44,781 nt of DNA from an uncultured Eubacteriales bacterium (GTDB lineage: Bacteria > Bacillota > Clostridia > Christensenellales > Aristaeellaceae), in assembly GCA_902790495.1 (NCBI GenBank), contig CADASK010000033.1, positions 1 through 44,781 of the forward strand, read 5' to 3'. Below the pieces are notes generated by a model. The model did not search any database. It was not told the origin of the DNA and was given only the letters and a program-made list of their open reading frames with translations. Position numbers and translations under genes: made by a program. Shown here piece by piece: positions 12,452 to 19,640 of this stretch. Each line of letters begins with the position of its first letter. The stretch's first letter is position 1.

Positions 12452-15106
12452 TCACAGATTCCTTGCCTTTTCCCTCAGGAGAAACAATTTATTGATGGCA
12501 TCCATCGGCGTCAGCGCCATGACATCAAGTGTCTGCAGCTCATTGATGATCTCATCCTTCTTGTAGTCGAAGAGATTCATCTGCTCATCCGGCTTCGGCT
12601 CCGCGTCCTCGCCGAGGATGCTCTGCCCGATGGCGCCGCTGGTGTCCGCCACCTCCAGCCGCGCCTGGATCTCGTGGGCGCGCACCAGCACCGGGTGCGG
12701 CACGCCCGCCAGGCGCGCGACGTGGATGCCGAAGGACTTGTCCGCGCCGCCGGGCACAATCTTGCGCAGGAAGATCACGTCCTCGCCGTGCTCGCGCACA
12801 GAGACGCAGTAATTCTGCACGCCGTCCAGGTGACCCTGCAGCTCGCTCAGCTCGTGGTAGTGGGTGGCGAAGAGGGTCTTCGCGCCGCCGGTCTTCCTGT
12901 CGCACAGATACTCCACCACTGCCCAGGCGATGGCCAGGCCGTCGAAGGTGGAGGTGCCGCGGCCGATCTCGTCCAGGATCACCAGGGACTTGCGGGTCGC
13001 GTTGCGCAGGATGTTGGCGGTCTCGGTCATCTCCACCATGAAGGTGGACTGGCCGCTGGCCAGGTCGTCCGATGCGCCGACGCGGGTGAAGATGCGGTCA
13101 ATCAGCGGGATCTTCGCCTCCCGCGCGGGCACGAAGGAGCCGATGTGGGCCATCAGCGCGATGAGGGCGACCTGCCGCATGTAGGTGCTCTTGCCGGCCA
13201 TGTTCGGCCCGGTGATGATGAGCATCCGCTGGCTGTCGCCGTCCATGTGGGTGTCGTTGGGCACAAAGCCCTCGTCCTGCAGGGTCTGCTCCACCACGGG
13301 ATGGCGGCCGTCGAGGATGTCGAGGGTGCCGTCCTCGGTGATGGCGGGCCGCACGTAGTGGTTCTCCATGGCGGCCTGGGCGAGGGAGAGCAGGGCGTCC
13401 AGCTCCTTCAGGGCTGCCGCCGTGGCCTGGATATCGCTGATTTTCTCCGCGATGCGGTCGCGCACCTCGGCGAAGAGCTGGCTCTCCAGCCGCACACCCT
13501 GCTCCTGGGCGCCGACGATGCGCTGCTCGATCTCCTTCAGCTCGGGGGTCGTGAAGCGCTCGGCGTTGGCCAGGGTCTGGCGGCGCAGGTAGCTTTCGGG
13601 CACCATGTCCAGGTAGGACTTGGTCACCTCGATCACGTAGCCGAACACGCGGTTGAAGCTGACCCGCAGGTTGCGGATGCCGGTCTTCTCGCGCTCGCGC
13701 TGCTCCAGGTCCAGGATCCACTGCTTGCCGTTCTGGGCAGCGGCGCGGAACTCGTCGAGCATGGGGCTGTAGCCGTCGCGGATGATGCCGCCCTCGGTGA
13801 TGACCACCGGCGCGTCCGGGTGAATCGCCCGCTCCAGCAGATCGGTGAGGGCCTCCAGGCGGGACGGGTCGAGGCGGTCGCGCAGGGCCTGCACCGGGGC
13901 GCTTTGGGCCTCGGAGAGCAGGCTGCGGATGCCGGGCACCCGCTTGAGGGAGTCGCACAGCGCGAGGCAGTCCCGCGCGTTGAGGCTGCGGTAGCTGACC
14001 TTCGAGAGCAGGCGCTCCAGGTCGTACACGCCGCGCAGCTCCTCCGAGAGGCGGCCGGAGAGCACCCGCTCGCGGGTGAACTCCTCCACGGCGCTCAGGC
14101 GCGCCTCGATGGTGTCCTTGCGTTGCAGGGGCTGCTCGATCCACGCGCGCAGCAGCCGTCCGCCCATGGCCGTGGAGGTCTTGTCCAGCAGCCAGAGCAG
14201 GGAACCCTTGCGCGAATGGCTGCGGTAGCTCTCGGTCAGCTCGAGGTTGCGGCGCGTGCCGCGGTCGAGGAGCATGGCGTCCTGCCCCTGGTCGATGGCG
14301 ATGTGGGTGATGTGCTCCAGGGCGTTCTTCTGGGTCTCCAGCAGGTAGCGCATCAGCGCGCCCGCCGCGCAGGCCGCCTGCTTCAGCTCCTCGCCCAGGC
14401 CGAGCCCGTCCAGGCTGGCCAGGCCGAAGTGGGCGCAGAGGGCCTCGGCGGCGCTGGCGTACTGGTACCAGCCGCGGGGCTGCTCGCCCATGGGGATGTC
14501 CTCGCGCCCCAGGCACCCGCGCAGCCGCACCGGATCGTGGGTGATGATCTCCCGGGGCTGGATGCGGGCGCACTCGTCCGCGAGGGCGCTCTCCGGCGCG
14601 GTGATCTGCCGCACGGTCATCTCGCCCGTGGACACGTCCACGAAGGCCAGGCCGCAGACCTCCCCGGCGAAGCACACCGACAGCAGGTAGGCGTTGCTCT
14701 TTTCATCCAGCAGGGAGGGCTCCGTCACCGTGCCGGGGGTCACCACGCGGATCACATCGCGGCTGACCAGCCCCTTGGCCAGGGCGGGGTCCTCCATCTG
14801 CTCGCAGATGGCGACCTTAAAGCCGCGCTCCACGAGCTTCTCCACGTAGGTATCCACCGCGTGATGGGGCACGCCGGCCATGGGTGCACGCTCCTTCAGC
14901 CCGCACTCCTTGCCGGTCAGCGTCAGCTCCAGCTCCTGGGACACGGTCACCGCGTCGTCAAAGAACATCTCATAAAAATCCCCCACGCGGTAGAAGAGCA
15001 GGCAGCCGGGATACTTCTCCTTCATCTCGAAGTAGTGCTGCATCATGGGGGACAGCTGCTTCATCTCCAGGGGCGTCAGCGGTGCGGTGGATGCGGACTT
15101 GGCCAT
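12452..15106 (-). CDS. mutS: DNA mismatch repair protein MutS
   Basis: An 884-residue MutS. The mismatch-reading Phe-x-Glu is present as F44-Y45-E46 in GDFYEMF. The lever/clamp region follows, then the ATPase with Walker A GPNMAGKST (about residue 632) and Walker B LVILDEIGRGTSTFDG. MutS dimers recognise mispairs and slipped loops after replication and recruit MutL. The frame is open to a TTG at 15127, but the ATG at 15106 (MAKSAST) matches family starts and has AGAGGA about 12 bases upstream, so I prefer it. It lies downstream of ricA on the same strand, as in Bacillus where ymcA and mutS are neighbours. No mutL is in the window. Confidence 0.97.
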   Translation of the reverse strand: MAKSASTAPLTPLEMKQLSPMMQHYFEMKEKYPGCLLFYRVGDFYEMFFDDAVTVSQELELTLTGKECGLKERAPMAGVPHHAVDTYVEKLVERGFKVAICEQMEDPALAKGLVSRDVIRVVTPGTVTEPSLLDEKSNAYLLSVCFAGEVCGLAFVDVSTGEMTVRQITAPESALADECARIQPREIITHDPVRLRGCLGREDIPMGEQPRGWYQYASAAEALCAHFGLASLDGLGLGEELKQAACAAGALMRYLLETQKNALEHITHIAIDQGQDAMLLDRGTRRNLELTESYRSHSRKGSLLWLLDKTSTAMGGRLLRAWIEQPLQRKDTIEARLSAVEEFTRERVLSGRLSEELRGVYDLERLLSKVSYRSLNARDCLALCDSLKRVPGIRSLLSEAQSAPVQALRDRLDPSRLEALTDLLERAIHPDAPVVITEGGIIRDGYSPMLDEFRAAAQNGKQWILDLEQREREKTGIRNLRVSFNRVFGYVIEVTKSYLDMVPESYLRRQTLANAERFTTPELKEIEQRIVGAQEQGVRLESQLFAEVRDRIAEKISDIQATAAALKELDALLSLAQAAMENHYVRPAITEDGTLDILDGRHPVVEQTLQDEGFVPNDTHMDGDSQRMLIITGPNMAGKSTYMRQVALIALMAHIGSFVPAREAKIPLIDRIFTRVGASDDLASGQSTFMVEMTETANILRNATRKSLVILDEIGRGTSTFDGLAIAWAVVEYLCDRKTGGAKTLFATHYHELSELQGHLDGVQNYCVSVREHGEDVIFLRKIVPGGADKSFGIHVARLAGVPHPVLVRAHEIQARLEVADTSGAIGQSILGEDAEPKPDEQMNLFDYKKDEIINELQTLDVMALTPMDAINKLFLLREKARNL

Positions 15107-15225
15107 AGGCGGAATCGTTCCTCTCAAACTCTCGGTTGCACAGTGATCAGGAGCAGGCGCGGAACCCCGCGGCTCCCATCGTCATGATAGGCAGGACAAA
15201 GGGAAATGTCAAGCGGGGAAAGCCT

Positions 15226-15540
15226 TCATCGTCTTGCGCAGCCGCCGCAGTCCCCGCTCCTCCCGCGGCCCTGGCACCCGGCACAGCCCGCGCACCGGGC
15301 GGGGGCCTCTTCCTCGCCGCCGGGGTCGCCGTTGATGGTCAGGCGGAGGATGCGGTTGATGTTCTCCATCATGTCGTCGAAGCGCTGGCGCGCGGCCCGG
15401 AACCGCTCCAGCTCCGGGAAGTCCTCGCGGTCCTCCGCGATGTGCTCTAAGGCGTTCTTCGCGTCCTTCATCTCGCCGTAGACCTCGCTTGCGAGAATCG
15501 CGTCGGCCAGGGCCTGGGCGCACTGATACACCTGCTCCAT
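15226..15540 (-). CDS. ricA: YlbF/YmcA-family protein (RicA-like) with Cys-rich tail
   Basis: This 104-residue helical protein matches the Com_YlbF family (MEQVYQCAQALADAILAS...). Its C-terminal tail has several cysteines (CAGCAGCQG ... CGGCARR). In Bacillus, RicA (YmcA), RicF (YlbF) and RicT form a complex that carries iron-sulphur clusters and guides RNase Y and developmental switches. The cysteines fit that, although this tail is longer and richer in Cys than I expect. ATG at 15540 follows AAAGGAGG with seven bases between. Upstream of mutS on the same strand, which favours YmcA over YlbF. The precise subfamily is not certain. Confidence 0.75.
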   Translation of the reverse strand: MEQVYQCAQALADAILASEVYGEMKDAKNALEHIAEDREDFPELERFRAARQRFDDMMENINRILRLTINGDPGGEEEAPARCAGCAGCQGRGRSGDCGGCARR

Positions 15541-15651
15541 GATCTGAACCTCCTTTGACACGGGAAATTCACAATAAAACCATTATGCCGTCAAAAATGG
15601 TCAATATTTTGCCCTTCATTCCCACTGAAAAGCCACAGAATTGCCAAAAAC

Positions 15652-15681
15652 TTGACATAACCCCCATCTTCGTGATAGGAT
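15652..15681 (+). promoter_or_regulatory. Promoter of the DEAD-box helicase gene
   Basis: TTGACA (15652-15657), 18-base spacer, TAGGAT (15676-15681), about 50 bases before the start codon. Confidence 0.7.
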
Positions 15682-15731
15682 GCAGGTGGAACAGCAACGG
15701 CTGTTCGATTTGGAAGGAATGAAGGCAACGC

Positions 15732-17123
15732 ATGACATTTGATTCCCTTGGTTTGACGCCCAGGCTTCTGGGCAATGTACGCGCCAGCGGCTACACGGCG
15801 CCGACACCGATCCAGGCCGCGACCATCCCCCACGTGCTGCGGGGCAGCGACGTGCTGGGCTGCGCCCAGACCGGCACCGGCAAGACGGCGGCCTTCGCGC
15901 TGCCGATGCTGCAGCGCCTGGCGGAGAAGCCCGTCTACGCGGGCGAGGCACGGCGGGTGCGCGGGCTGATCCTGACCCCGACCCGCGAACTGGCCCAGCA
16001 GATTGACGACTGCTTTGTGATGTATGGCAAGGGCGTGCCGGTGACCCACACCGTGCTCATCGGCGGCGTGAACCAGAACGGGCAGGTGGAGGCCCTGCGG
16101 CGCGGCGTGGACGTGATCATCGCCTGCCCGGGCCGCCTGCTGGACCTGATGGGCCAGGGCTTTGTGAAGCTGGACAGCATCGACATCTTCGTGCTGGACG
16201 AGGCTGACCGGATGCTGGACATGGGCTTTATCCATGACGTCCGCCGCGTGGTGAACGCGCTGACCTGCCCGCACCAGACCCTGATGTTCTCCGCCACCAT
16301 GCCCGCCGAGGTGGAGAAGCTGGCGATGGACATCTTGCACGACCCCGAGAGCGTGAAGGTGGACCCGGTCTCCAGCCCGGTGGAGCGCATCAACCAGAGC
16401 CTCTACTATGTGGACAAGGCCAACAAGAAGCACCTGCTGGCGGACATCCTCCGCCGGGAGGACGTGGAGAACTGCCTCGTGTTCAGCCGCACCAAGCACG
16501 GCGCGGACCGCATCGTGCGGGAGCTGAAGCGCGCGGGCATCGACAGCGTCGCCATCCACGGCGACAAGAGCCAGAACGCGCGGCAGACGGCCCTGAACCG
16601 CTTCAAGAGCGGCGACTGCAAGGTGCTCGTCGCCACGGACATCGCGGCGCGGGGCCTGGACATCGAGGGCCTCTCCCACGTGGTCAATTACGACCTGCCC
16701 ATGGAGCCGGAGAGCTACATCCACCGCATCGGCCGCACGGGCCGCGCGGGCAGGGACGGCACCGCGATCTCCTTCTGCTGCATCGACGAGATGAAACAGC
16801 TGGGCCAGGTGGAGAAGCTGATCGGCCGGCGTCTTCCGCTGAAGGAGAGCGACTGGCCGATGGAGATCACCACGCCCTCCGAGCCCAAGCCGCGTCTTCC
16901 GCGGGGCGAGCGCCCGGCGAAGCTCGACCGTCAGGGCAATCCCGCCCAGCCGCGTCCCAAGCCCCGTGACCGCGAGGCCGCGCCGGCTGTGAAGCCCGCA
17001 CTGCCAAGGGGCGGCCAGGTCATCACCATCGGCCGGGACGGCAAGGTGCGCCGCGACAGCCCCGCCGCAGGCAAGCCCGCCATCGGCAAGCCGGTGCAGC
17101 GCGTGAACCGCGGCAAAAGATGA
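15732..17123 (+). CDS. DEAD-box ATP-dependent RNA helicase
   Basis: A 463-residue protein with all core motifs: Q motif (YTAPTPIQ, 21-28), Walker A AQTGTGKT (45-52), PTRELA (83-88), VLDEADRMLDMGF (motif II, ~155), SATMP (motif III), then the second RecA domain with ATDIAARGLDIEG and HRIGRTGRAGRDG. The last ~95 residues form a Pro/Arg/Lys-rich disordered tail ending NRGKR, typical of RhlE/CshA-like helicases that use basic tails to hold RNA. It unwinds RNA in ribosome assembly or mRNA decay. ATG at 15732 has GAAGG six bases upstream. Followed directly by repeat R3. Confidence 0.95.
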   Translation: MTFDSLGLTPRLLGNVRASGYTAPTPIQAATIPHVLRGSDVLGCAQTGTGKTAAFALPMLQRLAEKPVYAGEARRVRGLILTPTRELAQQIDDCFVMYGKGVPVTHTVLIGGVNQNGQVEALRRGVDVIIACPGRLLDLMGQGFVKLDSIDIFVLDEADRMLDMGFIHDVRRVVNALTCPHQTLMFSATMPAEVEKLAMDILHDPESVKVDPVSSPVERINQSLYYVDKANKKHLLADILRREDVENCLVFSRTKHGADRIVRELKRAGIDSVAIHGDKSQNARQTALNRFKSGDCKVLVATDIAARGLDIEGLSHVVNYDLPMEPESYIHRIGRTGRAGRDGTAISFCCIDEMKQLGQVEKLIGRRLPLKESDWPMEITTPSEPKPRLPRGERPAKLDRQGNPAQPRPKPRDREAAPAVKPALPRGGQVITIGRDGKVRRDSPAAGKPAIGKPVQRVNRGKR

Positions 17124-17140
17124 GACGAAGAGATGGCAGG

Positions 17141-17206
17141 GCGAAGGTTTGCAAAGGGCGATCGCAAAGCCCTTTGCCCGCGCCCGCAGGCGCGGAACCC
17201 CTGCTG
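17141..17206 (+). repeat. Dispersed modular hairpin repeat, copy R3
   Basis: Identical over 66 bases to R1 (209-274): GCAAAGGG/CCCTTTGC hairpin then CCGCGCC/GGCGCGG hairpin. It lies 17 bases after the helicase stop codon. Confidence 0.9.
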
Positions 17207-17260
17207 GCTGGCTGATGGTTAGCCATGTCATCTCACACACTTCTTGAGGGAGGTGTTTCC

Positions 17261-17743
17261 ATGAATCGGTATTCCAGCCGACGCAGCCGCGTCTCCGTCG
17301 GCGACTCCAACCGCGGAGGCGGGCGATGGCAGGGCGCGGTGGCGCTGCTGCTGCTCATCGCCCTGATCGTCACCGTGGTGGTGGCGCTTCCGGCTGTCCG
17401 CTACCAGCGGGAGGCCCACGCCTTCTTCGCCGAGCGGATGCTCAACGAGTGCAACGAAGCCAAGACCCGCACCGCCTCGCTCAGCCGCACGGGCGGCACC
17501 TCGCAGGCCTCCCTGGCGCTGATCCGCTCCAAGGTCTACGCGATGCAGCTACTCAACCAGGCCGATGCCTCGCTGGCCGGCACCGGCACCATGATCCCCG
17601 AGAGCACCTTCACCACGCTGATGGCGACGGTGGAGAATTACATCAGCCGCACCACCCTGGGCGCGGCGGACACGGGCGATCTGCAGACCGAGCTCTCCAC
17701 CGAGCTGGACGCCCTGGAGGTGCAGCTCAGCGCGCTGCAATGA
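17261..17743 (+). CDS. Small single-pass membrane protein of unknown function
   Basis: A 160-residue protein: short basic cytoplasmic N-terminus (NRYSSRRSRVSVG), one transmembrane helix (about residues 25-44, GAVALLLLIALIVTVVVALP), then an extracellular helical domain with Thr/Ser/Leu-rich segments. The frame opens earlier, but ATG at 17261 has GGGAGG eight bases upstream. The topology (positively charged start, one helix, helical outside part) recalls envelope-anchored adaptor or pilin-like proteins, but there is no prepilin cleavage motif. I do not recognise it. Monocistronic, with a terminator right behind it. Confidence 0.7.
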   Translation: MNRYSSRRSRVSVGDSNRGGGRWQGAVALLLLIALIVTVVVALPAVRYQREAHAFFAERMLNECNEAKTRTASLSRTGGTSQASLALIRSKVYAMQLLNQADASLAGTGTMIPESTFTTLMATVENYISRTTLGAADTGDLQTELSTELDALEVQLSALQ

Positions 17744-17747
17744 TGAG

Positions 17748-17776
17748 AAACCCTTCCGATGCGGGAGGGTTTTCCT
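17748..17776 (+). terminator. Terminator of the small membrane protein gene
   Basis: AAACCCTTCC-GATGC-GGGAGGGTTT followed by TCCTTT, a few bases after the stop codon. Confidence 0.75.
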
Positions 17777-17813
17777 TTGCGCTGCGGGATAGGCTCAAAT
17801 GATGCGGAAAGAC

Positions 17814-17842
17814 TTGTCTTTACCGTCTTGATGGTATATAAT
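17814..17842 (+). promoter_or_regulatory. Promoter of the toxin-antitoxin operon
   Basis: TTGTCT (17814-17819), 17-base spacer, TATAAT (17837-17842), 26 bases before the antitoxin start. Confidence 0.78.
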
Positions 17843-17868
17843 CTACATACACCAGGGAGGTGGGAAGC

Positions 17869-18138
17869 ATGGCAACCAAGGCGGTCAATTTCAAAACCGA
17901 CGAAAGGCGTATTGACGATATGAAGGCCATCGCGGCAGTGTTTAACCTGACGATGACGGACATGTTCAATGAAGCGATGGATGCCTATCTGAGCAAGCTC
18001 AAGGCAGATCCCTTCTACCGTCTTTCTGTGGGCATTCCGGAGGCTTCCGAGGAGGAGTCCGCGGAAATCCTGGGTGCGCTGGATGCGATGACGGACGATG
18101 ATCTGGAAATCACGACCGTCCGGCATCTGGCGGTGTGA
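17869..18138 (+). CDS. RelB/ribbon-helix-helix antitoxin
   Basis: An 89-residue acidic protein starting MATKAVNFKTDERRIDDMKA. The short N-terminal strand followed by two helices is a ribbon-helix-helix DNA-binding fold, and the C-terminal part is acidic and probably wraps the toxin. ATG at 17869 has GGGAGGTGG just upstream; a GTG three codons earlier overlaps the ribosome site. The toxin gene begins 15 bases after its stop. By analogy with RelBE/ParDE modules it neutralises the toxin and represses its own promoter. Name is by fold and context, not by close match. Confidence 0.78.
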   Translation: MATKAVNFKTDERRIDDMKAIAAVFNLTMTDMFNEAMDAYLSKLKADPFYRLSVGIPEASEEESAEILGALDAMTDDDLEITTVRHLAV

Positions 18139-18153
18139 TCGGAGGCGAAGGCT

Positions 18154-18459
18154 TTGCCGGATACAGCGCGCCGGGATGTGGAGATCCGTTATACGAAGGC
18201 AGCGGACAAGTTTCTGAAAACACATGAAGATGTGCGGACGCGATACGAGGAAAATCTTCTCGAATTCATCAGGGGCGAGCATCCCGAGCGCATCGATCTG
18301 AAACGGCTCAAGGGAATGCGGGGCAACCAGTATTATCGCATGCGCATCGGCGACTGCCGGATCGTCTTTACGGTCATCCGTGGTGTCTTTGTGGTGGTTG
18401 AGACCTTGCTGGCCGGCCATCGCGGAGACGTCTACAAAAAGATGTCCGGTCTGAACTGA
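18154..18459 (+). CDS. RelE/ParE-superfamily toxin
   Basis: A 101-residue basic protein with the RelE/ParE order: strand DVEIRYTKAADKFLK, helical hairpin, then LKGMRGNQYYRMRIGDCRIV and FVVVETLLAGHRGDVYK. The R-x-R-I-G-D-x-R-I core and the terminal H-R-x-D-x-Y are classical for this superfamily, whose members are ribosome-dependent mRNA endonucleases (RelE) or gyrase poisons (ParE). It begins with TTG at 18154; GGAGG lies eight bases upstream, and no ATG fits. The weak start codon would keep toxin synthesis below antitoxin. Which target it hits cannot be decided here. Confidence 0.85.
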   Translation: MPDTARRDVEIRYTKAADKFLKTHEDVRTRYEENLLEFIRGEHPERIDLKRLKGMRGNQYYRMRIGDCRIVFTVIRGVFVVVETLLAGHRGDVYKKMSGLN

Positions 18460-18466
18460 ACAGAGA

Positions 18467-18500
18467 AGCAGAACGGTTACGGTGCCGTTCTGCTTTTTTG
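18467..18500 (+). terminator. Terminator between toxin gene and mrfB
   Basis: AGCAGAACGG (18467-18476) / CCGTTCTGCT (18485-18494) followed by TTTTTT. It overlaps the stop codon of the convergent mrfB. Confidence 0.85.
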
Positions 18501-19640
18501 CGCCTGCGTTTTGCGTTTCAGGCGTTCATAGCGTATGCGCAGTGCGTCCCGCTGCGCTTCGGTCTCGGCTGTGTCCGTCAGCCTCGGCTCGGCCAGGCGC
18601 AGCATGGCCTGGCGGGTCATTTCGAGGGCGCGGGGCAGATCCCGCTCGTGATGCTCCAGGTGCTTGGCCAGCTCAACGTAGGGTGTAACGCCGCCCTCGC
18701 CCCGGGCGATCATCTCCTCCCAGAGGCGGGCGGCCTCCCGGCGGCTGCCCTCGCGGCGGTAGCCGGCGGCCATGCGCAGCTGTCCCTGGGCGTGCAGGGC
18801 CCCGCTGGGCAGCAGGCGGTAGCAGCGCCGGGCCTCCTCCAGATGGCTCGCGCGCTCGAGCGCCACGCCCATGGCGAAGAGATCCTCGCTGTGGCCGATG
18901 CGTTCCGGGTGCTCGTAGAGCCAGGTCATGCGGCTGAGCAGCACGCACAGGCTCGCGATGTCCTGCTCGTTGTGGCGCAGCACGTCCTCCAGCAGGGCGA
19001 ACTCACCGGTGCGCAGATAGCGGAAGAAGCGCTCCGGCACCTCGGCGCCGGGCAAGTCGTTTTCGCGGGGGATGCCCAGCACCTGCTCCTCTAAATGGCC
19101 CAGGTTGCAGCGCTTCAGCCGCAGCTTGAACACGCGCCGCGCGATGTGCAGCAGGTCGATGTGCGGCAGCTCGAGGGCCTCCGGGTCCATGCGGTTCATC
19201 AGGAACCGGGAGCGCAGCAGGGGCACGTCGAAGGTGCGGCCGTTGAAGGTGCACAGCACGTCCGCCTGCTCCAGGGCGGTCTGCACCTCCCGCAGCAGGT
19301 AGCGCTCCTCGGGATAATCCCGCATCACCAGCTGGCGCACGTGAAAGCCGTCCTCCCGCAGAAAGCCCAGCCCCACCTGAAAGGCCACCGTGCCCGCGCC
19401 GCCGCTCAGCCCGGTGGTCTCGGTGTCGAGGTAGAGGATGCGCGTGGGGTCGAGGGGCACCGGCAGCTCCTCCTGCTGCATCAGCATCAGTGTGGCGCGG
19501 CTGAGGTCGAAGGCGCCGGGAAACTCGTCCAGGGGCCGTGTGACCTCCTTACGCCAGCAGTCGCCGGCGGCGGGCTCCGGGCGCGGCGCGGGCCTGGGCG
19601 CGGGGGCGCTCACAGCCCGCAGCTTGTCGCGCAGGTTCAT
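18477..19640 (-). CDS. mrfB: DEDD-type exonuclease MrfB (YprB)
   Basis: A 387-residue protein with an RNase H-like exonuclease domain: D72-x-E74 (YLDTETTGLSGG), D138 (NGRTFDVPLL) and H223-x3-D227 (HNEQDI), the DEDDh set. The C-terminal ~130 residues are TPR-like helices. In Bacillus subtilis, MrfA and MrfB act together in a UvrABC-independent excision pathway for mitomycin C lesions, MrfB as the metal-dependent exonuclease. The start overlaps the stop of mrfA by four bases, so the two are one operon. The proline-rich linker near residues 12-25 is low complexity. Naming rests on motif, gene order and partner. Confidence 0.88.
   Translation of the reverse strand: MNLRDKLRAVSAPAPRPAPRPEPAAGDCWRKEVTRPLDEFPGAFDLSRATLMLMQQEELPVPLDPTRILYLDTETTGLSGGAGTVAFQVGLGFLREDGFHVRQLVMRDYPEERYLLREVQTALEQADVLCTFNGRTFDVPLLRSRFLMNRMDPEALELPHIDLLHIARRVFKLRLKRCNLGHLEEQVLGIPRENDLPGAEVPERFFRYLRTGEFALLEDVLRHNEQDIASLCVLLSRMTWLYEHPERIGHSEDLFAMGVALERASHLEEARRCYRLLPSGALHAQGQLRMAAGYRREGSRREAARLWEEMIARGEGGVTPYVELAKHLEHHERDLPRALEMTRQAMLRLAEPRLTDTAETEAQRDALRIRYERLKRKTQAQKSRTAP

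Noticed and set aside
12236-15187. Very long plus-strand open frame antisense to mutS (983 codons)
   Set aside because: It is a GC-rich shadow of mutS, low in complexity and without start signal; the minus strand has all MutS motifs.
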